A DNA stretch of 64,000 bases from Eukaryota sp. TZLM1-RC. Lineage: Eukaryota; Metamonada: BaSk clade. Shown one piece after another: positions 10,354 to 20,954 of the stretch. The position numbers were made by a program, and so were the translations under genes. Position 1 is the first letter of the stretch; every line of letters begins with the position of its first letter. The stretch is from contig JAUPSS010000003.1 in the NCBI GenBank assembly GCA_040285825.1, forward strand, positions 3,348,001 to 3,412,000. Direction: 5' to 3'. Below the pieces are notes generated by a model that worked only from the letters and a program-made list of their open reading frames with translations, was not told the DNA's origin and ran no database searches.

Positions 10354-12515
10354 AAATATATACTTGTTGAATTTGCACACTTAATTAAATTAACTCATAA
10401 CTAATGGGACGACTATCATTGAACCAAGATTTCCTCTACAAAATCTTGATTTGCTTGCTGTCTAGCTAAAGCTTCTCTTATTCGATTGAAAGACCGAGGT
10501 AATCTATTAATAATGGCAAATTGAATTTGTGAACGCCATAAAAAATATCAAATGTTTTCATTGTTTTTTCTTGAACCATTTTTTGGAAGTGATTCAAAAA
10601 AGTTTCTGCGTCATCTGATAATCTTCCATTTATGGAAAATGGGAAAGCAATAAAAACTGGCTGTGTATTTCTATTAGCAATAGCCTTTTCAATATCTGTA
10701 TCACATTTTCTATGTTTTTCTTTTGCTTTCAAATCAAGAGCAGCCACAGGATTAAGTTTTCTTCTGTGAACTAAAGTATCATTTGCAACATTACATGAGA
10801 CAAAGTCAACAATAGCTTCAGAATTATCAATCCAATCACAATATACATCACCTCTATCATCAGAACCAAAATTGTTTAGAGAAAGTGTTTCCTTCAGCAG
10901 AGGCTCTTTGATACACGAAATTCTTGCAGTTTGTGCCATATTGAAAACAATGTCTCTAACAGCATCATGTAATGAAGAACGATAAGTTATCAATTTAGAA
11001 CAATTCAGAGCATGGCGCAAAGTGAGTTGAGGTGAATTCGAACAAATACATTTTTCTTTTGATAATAATTGATAAATGGGGATATTCAAATATAATCTCA
11101 TTTTTGTTACAAATGCTTCATAAGTGGCACACAATCCAAATCTTCGTGGTACAATGGTTACAAAAAGTGAAGAATCTGTTGACTTGTTTTCACAAACACC
11201 CTTTTCCAATATCAATGAGTGAAGATCTTGATTTAAATCAGACGAGCTGCATATATTATTATAAAGATCTTTTTCATACATTCCAGTCAATCGTTTCTGT
11301 AATGTTCGAAGAGTGTACTTCAAATTTAAAACATTTTTTTCTGGAATATTGCCATTGAATGATTGGGGAAAACATCGACCCCATTTTTCTACATCAATTC
11401 TTTAAATTTCTTCATTTAATGCAAAAACAGTGGAACTTTGCGTTGTCATCAATAAATCTTCCCAATCTGCAAATCTTTCGGAAAACTCAAAGATTGCATT
11501 TCTGCATCCACCAACAAAAGCACACGAGGTAAGAATAGAAGCCTTCGTCCACCCTAAACCACCATAATGTGGACTAAGGTAAGCATGATCTGGAATTTGG
11601 AACATTTTACATCCCAGTAATTGAGACAGAACTTTTTCACGTAATTCATTAAACCTTTGAGCCAAAGGTCTAGTGACGAGAGGATTTGTAGATCGAAATA
11701 TATGATTAAAAGTGGAACTAAAACACAGTCTTATAATTGTAAATTTGATGTGTTTTTTTATATCTAAATTCATCATTCGGTAAATTTTGTCAGAAATTGA
11801 GTTCAACTTTTCAAACAATTTTTTGGTAATTTCATCATTATTTCCTAAAAACGAACCCAAATTACGAATAGCATCAATTGAATATAATTTGGCTTGAATT
11901 TCAATATCATCAATTATTGTGCAAACTGGAGAATTCGATAACAAAACACAAGTAAATTAAGTCGGAGACCAATTTTGGTAAATAATTCTTTAAAACATAC
12001 AGTTGCTTGGTTTACAATACTTAAATCACCAATAATCACAACATCATCCATATATGCAATCATTTGTATCGAAGGAAACAGCTCTTGAATTTGCAATAAA
12101 ATAGGATGAATGGCCAAACAAAACAAAAGAGGTCCTAACGGATCCCCTTGCTTTACACCACTTGATGAACTCAAAATGCAATTAACAAAATAAATTAGAA
12201 AAAATTGTAAATTCAATATTAAATATTAAATATTCTAAATTAGAATATGTGCTATATGTTGATTGAAAATGCGGCATTAATTCAGGCATACATTGCAATA
12301 AAGCAACGTGGATACTGCGACGACTGAGTGAATTGACACTAAAATCCAATGACATACAACCATTGGATTCATTTTGGCGAAATAATACATCAGTAGCAAA
12401 TATCGCTGAAGAGACTCCATCAGTGGTATTAATCCCATATTGAAAGGGTAATAAAATCTTTTTTTTGCTTTCTCATTGAACCTACTCAAGCAACACGCAG
12501 AAACAATATTCTGTA
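10354..12515 (-). mobile_element. Family-A retrotransposon copy A2, 5'-truncated
   Basis: Flanked by a perfect 9-bp target-site duplication AATCCTGAA (10345-10353 and 12516-12524). It starts inside the RT domain and runs to the family 3' tail. Coding is broken by an in-frame stop near 11401, by the same four-base loss near 11944 as in A1, and by a 43-base AT-rich insertion near 12180-12235 shared with A3. It lies within a family-C element of opposite orientation, whose sequence resumes at 12516. Its 3' end is only 78 bases from the 5' end of A1. Confidence 0.9.
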
Positions 12516-13745
12516 AATCCTGAACTTATTCAAAGTCATGTATTTTCATCATCTAATTTTGGTGGAATGAATTTCACTAAATCGTCTATTCTCTGTCAGG
12601 ATTCTTTTCTTGGTGGAGGGAAAATTTTGTTTTTGAATTTGGCAACCGTTTTCCCAATGATATTTATTTATTGAGTTTTACAAACAATAATTTTTCAGAG
12701 ACCTACAAAATGCTCTTGATTGCTTGCCCTCTGAATTTCAGAGTAAATGTTTTCCCGAGAACGTACAGGAAATACCATTTAGAACACTTGTTAATTTGAG
12801 GTATTGTGTTAAAAAATTGCAACAAAAGTTAACAATAATTTTTAAAGGCTTGGATTTTAATGTTCGTCTTGGCTCAACCAAAAAGATAATTCCGCTTTCG
12901 CAAATGTTTATTAGATGCCCAAAACAGCTCCTCTTCGTGTTTAATTACTCAGATTCTTCAAATTATTGGAAATATCTTCTTTTGAATAATACCGAATTTT
13001 CTTGTACAATGCGCATTCGTTGCTTTATTTGGCCCGATAACGTGCCTCATAATTTGATTTGTATATGTGGATCAAAAATTTCTCCAAATCATTTATTCAA
13101 TTTTAAACATTTTTATTATTTTCCGATCAAAAGTTCATGATGCGGTAAGAGATCAACTTTATTGTGTGTCAAAATCACATAGAATTGTTTCCTATTTAGA
13201 ACCATTACTTTCCCGTCTGGTTGATGAAGATACTTTGAATTCGTTTGGTCGAAATAGAGGTGATTTAATGCTTGAAGGTCTTGAAGGTACTACCATTATT
13301 ACAGATGTGAGATCGATCCACTGATGTTTGTAATGATTCCTTTATTCCAATGGCTAAATCAAAATATAAGGACCCCTTGACTGTTTCCGAAAAAGCCAAA
13401 ATTGACAAATACAAAGCAAAATTGTTATCCTTGAATGCAGAATCGCATACTCATTATGTCCTCTGTCCATTTGCAGTTTACCTTCATGGCACGCTTGATC
13501 CTCTTGCTTTGTCTTTTCTGGATGATTTTGTTGAAATTGTGAAACAGCGTACTGGAAGGGTTTTTGGCAAAACAGAATTGTATTTTCAATTTTCAAAGGT
13601 GTTGTTCCTTTATTGTCTTCAGCTTTGTTATCTCTTGGACACGTTTATCAAAGAAAAACCTCCAGTCAATTATACTTGGCTGATTTGGGTTATGAAGACA
13701 TAGAATTTTAACCTTGTCGTATAGTTTGTTTTGAAAGTAATAAAA
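12516..13745 (+). mobile_element. Family-C non-LTR retrotransposon copy C1, decayed
   Basis: A different family from A, read across frameshifts. SSSNFGGMNFTKSSI...GGG aligns with the GGLGWTKASILTSCAFVGG region of family A. Next come CFPENVQEIPFRTLVNLRY, a CIC...NHLFN finger, KVHDAVRDQLYCVSKSHRI, and the nuclease region NRGDL...IITDV and LCPFAVYLHGTL...LSFLDDFVEIV. Open pieces are 12724-13140, 13067-13324 and 13350-13703. A2 is inserted at its left end. A second copy lies at 35930-36900 and a 3' fragment at 63050-63185. Confidence 0.8.
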
Positions 13746-13873
13746 TGTTTACAATAAAAAAAATGTTTGTACTCGAAAAAAATATTGTAAAGAACCTCCA
13801 AAAAATGTTTAAAAAACAATCGTGAATTCATAATTTTTTAAGATGTTCCAAATTCAACATGCCAGTCTTCTGA

Positions 13874-13956
13874 GATTTTCGATATTGTTCATTCGTAAAA
13901 GAGAAGCTAAGCGAAGGAATCAAGCAGATTTGTATTTTGTAGAACAAATCCTATTT
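13874..13956 (+). mobile_element. Sliver of a family-A-like 3' coding end
   Basis: Translation gives RFSILFIRKREAKRRNQADL then YFVEQIL, which aligns with RFFNRIREALARQQANQDFVEEIL at the C-terminus of family A. Only this stretch of about 83 bases is recognisable. It is divergent and therefore old. Confidence 0.55.
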
Positions 13957-14001
13957 CACGCAGGAGGGTGTTTTGATTGTGTGATAATTTAAACCTCATC
14001 A

Positions 14002-14355
14002 ATGGGTAAGAAGGCTGGTTCAAAAAAGAAATCTCCGCAAGAACACACCACTGCTCCTTCCACAAAGACAAAACAAGGCGGAACACATATTTATGTAAGA
14101 CACATTCTTTGCGAGAAACAAAGTAAGATACTAGAGGCACAGTCTCAACTGAACGCTGGGACTCAGTTCGATCAAGTTGCTCGTGACTTTAGTGAAGACA
14201 AAGCCCGTCAGGGTGGTCTACTTGGTTGGAAAACTCGACAAGATCTTCATGGGTCTTTCTCTAATGTGGCGTTTGATCTTCCTACTGGTACACCATCACC
14301 TGTTTTCAAGACTCCTTTTGGTTATCATATTTGTCTTGTAGAAAAGAGAAAATAA
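14002..14355 (+). CDS. PIN4: Parvulin-type peptidyl-prolyl isomerase, PIN4-like
   Basis: 117 residues, one exon. Parvulins catalyse cis-trans isomerisation of peptidyl-proline bonds. A basic, flexible N-terminus (MGKKAGSKKKSPQ) is followed by a complete rotamase domain: VRHILCEKQSKILEAQ, FSEDKARQGGLLGW and PFGYHICLVEKRK. These match PIN4/Par14, including its basic N-terminal extension. There is no WW domain and no phosphate-binding basic loop as in PIN1, so it should not prefer phospho-Ser/Thr-Pro. Length agrees with Par14 (about 130). Confidence 0.93.
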   Translation: MGKKAGSKKKSPQEHTTAPSTKTKQGGTHIYVRHILCEKQSKILEAQSQLNAGTQFDQVARDFSEDKARQGGLLGWKTRQDLHGSFSNVAFDLPTGTPSPVFKTPFGYHICLVEKRK

Positions 14356-14889
14356 ACAACCTTGGTTTGGTTCTGACAGAACTGTTCTGTATAGTATTCA
14401 AATTATGATGCTTCTCTATTGTATAAAACAATTTTATTCTTGACAATTGAGTAAATGTTAAGTGAAATACCAATAATTACAATCAAACTTTAATAAGGAT
14501 CCTTGATCAATTATGATAAGATGAACACCGCAATTATTATCATAAAGTAGTCTTGAAATGTTATCCATATATTTAAGCCTAATTTTAAAGACTGAAAATA
14601 CTGGCCTATAACTCCAGGATCGATCGAAACTTTCTCCAGCCACAATTTCGAATACAAGTACAAAACTAATTTTGCACAAGGACCAACACTTCCTTTAAGA
14701 GAAACAAGAATAGGTTTACGAATGAATCAGCATGACATTAAACCATTGATTGATCTCAGATACTATACTACTTGTAATAGCTAAATAGTAGGGTTTATCG
14801 TAATGAATTCAACAACAACATCAAGGAATCTTATAATCAAGTTTCTAAACAAACTGTGCCACTTGGTTTAACTGAATGGTTTTGAATAA
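14356..14889. other. Intergenic, nothing recognised
   Basis: About 530 AT-rich bases between the parvulin gene and the convergent F-box/LRR gene. No supported open frame, RNA gene or repeat seen. Confidence 0.5.
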
Positions 14890-16077
14890 TTAAAAACAAC
14901 TATATCTACATTTTATTAATTTGAGTCTAGGAAATTGAGCAGACAATGCATGTTCAGAGAACTGATCCTTTAAAACTGGGCCTTTAACAAACAAAGTCTT
15001 TACATTGAAGCAATTGTGAAACTCTAAATGTATCACCTGAAAAACTTCTAAAGAGAGAGTCTCAACAGAAGGGAATTGAATCAAATCAATTAAAAAAGGT
15101 TTGAAAACAGCAGAACTTACTTTTAGGTCAATATGGATGAGCTTGGGGGCTGAGCAATTAGCAAAATTCTCGGCGAAAGAGCCAATAACTTCAGCATCAG
15201 AATTGCAACACATAGCAACAAGATTTTTGAAGTGGAGATTATTAGCTTGAACAAAAGAGTTGATTTTTAAAAATCTTAGTCTAGAAAGGGAAATTTCATC
15301 AATCATTAATTGATTGGGAACACTATAATTGACAGACAATTTCTTTAAAGATGGTAGCATTTCCAATTGGACCGCAGAAGAAATGTCAATTCTTATTAAC
15401 CTTACGAAATCCAAAATTAGAAAGCAATTGATTCTATTTCCAAGCGATAATTTAACAAGATTTGGAAAATGGTCGACAAAATTAGGGAAGACATTTGATG
15501 CAGCAATGGAGAGCGATTTTAAAGAAGTGATGCTGGACTCCCCTTCAAATGATTCCTCCCACGTTACCCCAAACATGGACAACTCCTCGATGAGTGGAAA
15601 CAAGTTAAACAGAGTGTAGGAACATGCACAGCAAACAAGCGAGACTTTTTTGACAAACGGTAAAACAAGACCATCAACCACAGGTACATCACAATGAAAA
15701 TGAAGACTAAACACCTTGATTGGTAAATTTGAAAAAACGCTTGTAATGCGGTCAGTTGAAAAGAGCGTTAATGAAGAGAGATTTCCACACTTTTGAATGT
15801 CAATGTTGTCATTCTGATCAATACAAATGGTCTGACATTGAGGTAACAAAGGCACAAGCTCAGGACCGATTCTGGAACATTGAAGCGTTGCAATTCTGTA
15901 GTAATATACACCCCATAAAAACAAATAGTCAAGAGATTGAGGAAACGAGATGGGACAGCCAAACTGATAAACACTTGTGAAGTAAAGGTGAAAGAACCGT
16001 CTGCTGACACGATAAACAGACACCTTTGAGGAAAGATTTTTCAAAACAGCGGAGAGGAGTTCGTCTGAGAAATACAT
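14890..16077 (-). CDS. F-box-like / leucine-rich-repeat protein
   Basis: 395 residues from ATG 16077. The N-terminus FSDELLSAVLKNLSSKVSVY and following RVSRRFFHLY fit an F-box-like helix set (hydrophobic spacing LxDELLxxILxxL...RVSRxFxxL). The rest is built of irregular leucine-rich repeats (for example LSSLTLFSTDRI, IEELSMFGV, LKSLSIAASNVF, LVKLSLGNRI, LKKLSVNYSV). F-box/LRR proteins usually recruit substrates to SCF ubiquitin ligases. That role is inferred from architecture only. No introns are needed to read it. Confidence 0.65.
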   Translation of the reverse strand: MYFSDELLSAVLKNLSSKVSVYRVSRRFFHLYFTSVYQFGCPISFPQSLDYLFLWGVYYYRIATLQCSRIGPELVPLLPQCQTICIDQNDNIDIQKCGNLSSLTLFSTDRITSVFSNLPIKVFSLHFHCDVPVVDGLVLPFVKKVSLVCCACSYTLFNLFPLIEELSMFGVTWEESFEGESSITSLKSLSIAASNVFPNFVDHFPNLVKLSLGNRINCFLILDFVRLIRIDISSAVQLEMLPSLKKLSVNYSVPNQLMIDEISLSRLRFLKINSFVQANNLHFKNLVAMCCNSDAEVIGSFAENFANCSAPKLIHIDLKVSSAVFKPFLIDLIQFPSVETLSLEVFQVIHLEFHNCFNVKTLFVKGPVLKDQFSEHALSAQFPRLKLIKCRYSCF

Positions 16078-16109
16078 TGAAATAGATCAAAATTATATCT
16101 TGCAAGTGC

Positions 16110-16430
16110 TCTTGAATATAAAGTGAAAGAACAACATAGAAAAAATGACAAAGATATTGAAGAAGCTAATGCTGATAGAAATAGAGCACTTGCTTTTATT
16201 GTTTTCCCATTTTCTATAAACGGAAGATTATCAGTAGAAGCAGGAAATTTTTCGAATAATCTCCACTATAAGGTTCAAGAAAAAACAATGAAAAGATTTG
16301 AATATCTCTGCTGTGTGAATTCAATTCGCCATTCTTAACACACTACCAGGGATTATCGGACAAAAAAGAGAAGCTATAGCGAGAAAGAAAGCAGGCCGGG
16401 ATTTTGTAGCACAAATCATGGCACAATGAA
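16110..16430 (+). mobile_element. Divergent family-A-like 3' fragment
   Basis: The frame at 16123 reads KEQHRKNDKDIEEANADRNR then FPFSINGRLSVEAGNF, which aligns with the endonuclease tail of family A. Further on, EAIARKKAGRDFVAQIMAQ matches EALARQQANQDFVEEIL across frameshifts. The 3' tail is not recognisable. More diverged than A1-A4. It abuts the 5' side of the F-box/LRR gene. Confidence 0.75.
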
Positions 16431-16695
16431 TATCGTATTTTTAGCTTGTTCTAATTCAATTTTGAAATTCTGCTTTGCTCTTTTCCTACTTTATCCTAGT
16501 TTTGAAGTCTGTTTTGAGTGCAACATAAGAGGAATCAATACAACTGATATTCCTCAAATGTTCAACTATTAAAACAATTAATGTTACTTAGTCATGATTT
16601 TTGTTCAACATTACTGAATGTGCAAAAAAGGTAAAGAATTGAAAACTATTTGTTTATAGAAATAATGTAATTAATATAGTACAGAAAAAACAACG

Positions 16696-18029
16696 CTAAG
16701 CTACAGAATTTCAAAGGGTAGAACCTTACCTCTACTTGATAAGTAATGGGTTTCGTGCCAGACTTCCCTTTGCGGTGCTCCCTTTTCCTGATGAAGGTGT
16801 CCATTCCCCCACCAAACAAATAAAACTTGGGCAAATTTTTGCTCAAGTTCATTAAATTTTAGAGGTGGGATCATGTAGGGATCAGTAATGTCGATATCCA
16901 AAACTGAGAATTTCTTTGGAAGAGTAGCATGAACCACTTTTGGTAAAAACAAATCATTCTTTAATGGCAACAAAAGATCTTCCAATTTAATCAAAGTAGA
17001 ACCTGCAATGTCTATTAAATCTAAGTGGGGAGACTTTGTAAAAAATTCAATTAATTCCAAATTAAAACATCCCGATGCCACCAGTACTTCAAGATTGGGC
17101 AAATTCAAGCAGATATTAGAAAACTTGCTCAAAGAAACATCTAAATATTTGATTTTTGGACATATAGTTAATGCAGAGGCTAAACATGAAGAGGAACCTT
17201 GAAACGAGGCCATCAGTAGCACGCGCAATTCAGGTAAATCACCCCCAAGCCCATTAATATTGGAGAAGGACAGATCAAGCCTTTTTAAGTTCGGTAATTC
17301 TATATTAGGGTGATTCAAATTCGGACAATTGCTCAGCCGCACTTCATAGAGGCTTGGTAGAGCATACAGAAAGCCTAAACCTTCATCAGTAATGGACAGT
17401 GAGGAAGAAAGATCTAATAGTCGTAAAAACTGACCGCTTTGGAAAACAGAAACGTTGGTCAATCTTGAACAACCAGTAATTGTCAGGGCCTTTAAAGAAG
17501 AATTTGAAGGAATTTTGAGCTTTTCCATTACGTGACAATGGCTGACTTCAAGAGACTTCATATTAGGATAGTTAGATAAAATCTGGGAAAATTCATTGTC
17601 AGCGTTGGAACAACATCGATGGAAAAGAGGGAGAGACCTCATGGAAGCGGACATGGAAGACTTTGGAGATGAAGGGGAAGAAGGAACAATAGCGGACGGA
17701 CAGTTAGAAAAGGATAAGTTTTGAAGTGAAGAAGCCCTTGAGATTAAAGTGGAAGGACGTGTTGAGAGCTTGGGTAGAGAGTGGAGTTTAAGTGTGGTGA
17801 GGGAAGGTAAATGGAGGTCCAGCATATAGAGATCTGCACAATATGAGATGAAAAGGAAGGATAGAGAGGGATGGCGCAGGACTGCTACACGAAGACAATT
17901 GCATTCGGATATCGAGAGAGTCTTTAAATTTGGGAGATGCGAGATTGTTGTAGACAGCAAATGATCATCCAAGGGAGACAAATGGAGGTTGAGATCTTCT
18001 ACATCAGGATCTGCAGTGGTGTTGTCCAT
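16696..18029 (-). CDS. Leucine-rich-repeat protein (AMN1/FBXL-like repeats)
   Basis: An ATG at 18029 opens a 442-residue frame that stops at 16701. At its very end is a likely 29-base intron (16701-16729, GTAAGG...TGTAG). Splicing it replaces the last ten residues by a single Ala and a stop at 16696-16698, giving 434 residues. The protein is a run of cysteine-containing LRRs: LPNLKTLSISECNCLRV, PSLTTLKLHSLPKLS, LKALTITGCSRLTNV, LYEVRLSNCPNLNHP, NIELPNLKRLDLSFSN. These resemble the LRRs of AMN1 and FBXL proteins. No F-box is evident. It lies on the same strand as the F-box/LRR gene and may be a diverged paralogue. Confidence 0.7.
16701..16729 (-). other. Candidate 29-nt intron at the end of the LRR gene
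   Basis: In sense direction the bases run GTAAGGTTCT...ATTCTGTAG. Length and splice sites resemble the well supported tiny introns at 23183-23212, 29566-29599, 29707-29738 and 33031-33058. Unlike those, removing it does not restore a conserved motif; it only shortens the tail. Support is therefore by resemblance alone. Confidence 0.4.
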
Positions 18030-18109
18030 GATGGTTGGTTGGAATCAAGAATTTTGATAAAATGAACGAAAATGTTATACGTGTTTTTTTTAGGATAAAT
18101 TTATTTTCA

Positions 18110-19770
18110 ACGCTAACAAAACATTAAACAAAAAACTAGAACTCAATATCCTCAATACACGCATCAACATCATCAAATCTTTTAAGCGCGCGATTTTCAT
18201 ACTCTATTCCTAATTGTAACAGTGCTTTGGTCAACATTTCTGGAATTGCTTTAAGAATACTGAAAACAATTCTATTGTGCCAGAAATTGAAGTTCAATTC
18301 TTTTCCTGCTCTTTCTTTTATTAAACTTCTGAAACCTTCAAGAAATTTAATGCCAGATATTCCAATGTTACCAAAAAGAGAAACAGCAAATGGAACCAAC
18401 TGATACTTAACATGCTCAACACGTCCTAGCTGAGATAAGGGTTCATTGTACTTTCTGATTTTGCTCTTTTCAGCAAAGCAAAGTGGAGTTTCATCTCTTT
18501 TAGCAAAGTCAATTGCTGAGTCTTTACAAACATCAACAGTGACAACATCAACAACTTTAATAACACCATCAGACGCAGGGGTAATTAAATCAGCACGGCG
18601 TTTCCCAAAAGTATTTTCATTTTCATTTTCAGATGACAACCTTCGCACAAGTGGTTCAACAAAAGCTTCAATGTGATGGCTTTTGCACATAGCGTATAGT
18701 TGGTCTCTAACAGCATCGTGAACAACTGAGCGATATGTAATATTAAATTTGCAATTAAATAAATGATTCAGATTAATGAGCTGACCACAACGACAAATCA
18801 AATCATTTGGCACACTACATGGCCACAGGAAACACCTCATCCTGAAGGCAGTTGTCCATTGATGATCATTTAATAATAGACCATATACATTTGGAATCTG
18901 GGAAATAAGACAACTTGAGCTACTATCCTTGAGGTCAATTAAAAAGTTTGCAAAAACGGGATTTTTTTCTTTAGCCAAGCTAAGACGAACAGTGAAATCC
19001 AAGTTTTCAAAAACTTTTAATATCTTTTTCTGCAATTTAGCATATGCAAATTTCAAGGAAATCAAACTCCTGGGTGGAATTTCTTGAATATCAGCAGGAA
19101 AGCATTTGGACCATATGTGAGGAGAGATGCATTCAATTTCATTCTGCAAGGACACTAAATAGTCACTAACACAACATTCTATCAAATGCTGGTTTTCAGG
19201 AAAACGTTTCAAAAATTCAAAAACGAAATTTTTTCCTCCACCGATGAATGCGGCTTTACACAAATATTTTGATTTGTGAAAATCCAGGCCTCCCAATTCT
19301 GTGCTACAAAAAAATATGACTACGTAAAAAGAAGAATCAATATCGAGCAAATTAGCCAAAATTTTGTTCTTAATTCATTAAAAATTCTGCAAAATTCGAG
19401 AGAAATAGATGGTGATGTTGATCGTAAAATATGAGTAAATTTCCCTGAATAACAAATTCTGAGGAAGAAAAATTTAAGATGTTTTTCAATATTTAAATCT
19501 GAAAGAACCATCAATTCTTCTTCAAAATTATCCAAAAGAGAGGAAAGTTGATTTCGAATTTCATCAAAGTTGCCTAAATAACAACCTAAAAGACGAAATC
19601 CTGATTCAAAATAATTGATAAAAGGAACACTTTGACCATCAATAATGAAATCAGCAGGCTCTCTACCAATCAATAAACATTTGGAAATATTTAGAGAAAG
19701 ACCAATTTCATAATAGCGCTGTTGAACAATTTCAGCAATTGTTCTCAATGAATCAATTGGACCAATTATT
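18110..19770 (-). mobile_element. Family-B non-LTR retrotransposon copy B1, 5'-truncated
   Basis: Two overlapping frames (19320-19748 and 18136-19359) carry the distal RT and the endonuclease of another family. Visible are EIGLSLNISKCLLIG, FRLLGCYLGNFDEIRNQL, ELGGLDFHKSKYL...AAFIGGGKNFVFEF, the finger CRCG...NHLFNC, then VVHDAVRDQL, RRADLITP and VVDVVTVDV, and LVPFAVSLFGNIG. Layout is the same as family A but identity is low. The frames meet near 19340 with a frameshift. The 5' end stops next to the MULE. A second, more decayed copy lies at 44563-45090. Confidence 0.8.
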
Positions 19771-19771
19771 G

Positions 19772-20428
19772 ATACGTGTTATACGTGTGTAAATTTGTGT
19801 TATCCATGTGCATAAACTTTCGACTTCACCTCTCCAAACTTACAAAAATTACATCTTCCTTTATTGCATCTATCTATTAGGACATGTAGAACGATAGTGA
19901 CCTTCTCTGTCGTATAATTGCCCAAATGAGTTACTTCATCAATCTTAAACTTAATGAAATGCTGATAGTACACCAACCAGCCTTTTATATAAGTAACCAC
20001 TTCATCAAACAATTGTTGAGTTTCCGTGGGTTCTTGGTCCTGTTGAACAGAATATTGAATTTTCAAAAATTCTTGGGCACATTCGTACTCTTGTTCGGTG
20101 GTGCTATTGACTAAAATCATCCAGTCTCTCCAAAATTCATCCTATAAATCTTCTCTTGTTGCAGATTTGAAAACTTGGATGTTTCGGTTGATGTGTCACA
20201 GGCATAAGATGTTTAAGCTTTGAGGAAAGAGCATTTTAATGGAGTTCATTAGCGCCAGTTCACGATCTGTAATAATGGCAGCAGGGCTTACTCCAAATAT
20301 TTCAACGTACGTTGATAAAGCAAAAAAGTAATAGTCAGTTCGTTCTCTTTAAGGATGCACACGGATAACACAAATTTGCACACGGATCACAAGTGCACAC
20401 GGATAACACAAATTTGCACACGTATGAC
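19772..20428 (-). mobile_element. Small Mutator-like (MULE) element with terminal inverted repeats
   Basis: The left end (about 19775-19812, ACGTGTGTAAATTTGTGTTA then TCC.TGTGCA) is the reverse complement of the right end (about 20357-20425, TGCACACGGATAACACAAAT then TTGCACACGTATGACA). Inside, on the minus strand, decayed coding reads ITDRELALMNSIKMLFPQSL then NILCL.HINRN, then FWRDWMILVNSTTEQEYECA (frame 19800-20120). This is the MULE transposase pattern of a TDRE..AL motif, an LC.WHI motif and a following FW.DW. The right end holds a second copy of the inverted-repeat unit in tandem. The transposase is truncated and interrupted, so the element cannot move by itself. Confidence 0.75.
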
Positions 20429-20432
20429 ATCA

Positions 20433-20770
20433 CCCTAAAATGAATTTAACAACAATAGTTGACTTATACAAAAAGTTAAGACGACAACAGGATCAAAGAG
20501 ATAGCAAGGCCTTAAACATCAAACTTTATCATTCGGCCAGAGCTGATACTTGGAACATTATTTTAAAACACAGAAGCCTTGAATAATACACCGTGGATTG
20601 AAATTTTTCTTATCTCCATTACAAATTAATATACCAACCAAATGAACACCAACTAAATTGATCATAAGGTGAGTTACCATGACTATAGGCATGGATCGAC
20701 AATAAATTATCAAAAAAATATTTATCAAAAACAAATATAATTCCAGAACTAAATAACAAATGGTATGACA
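20433..20770. repeat. Dispersed repeat R1, copy 1
   Basis: Shares long stretches with 42156-42455, for example ACAACAATAGTTGACTTATA, then CGGCCAGAGCTGATACTTGG, and a tail with GGCATGGATCGACA and ATATTTATCAAAAACAAA. About 35 bases in the middle differ. No coding similarity seen. It directly follows the right end of the MULE. Bases 20771-20954 hold nothing further that I recognise. Confidence 0.85.
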
Positions 20771-20954
20771 ACAGAATCTTTACAACATAGCAAGATTGTA
20801 AGAATTTTAGCAAGAATTTTGAAAGTTAAAAATGAGTCTATATCGCTGAGCAATCATAATCAGCTGCTCCAAAAATACCAAGAATACAGCTTTAAAATAC
20901 AAAAATACAAAAATACTTAAATACATAAAAAATACTGTATCTGCATTTTTCCAC

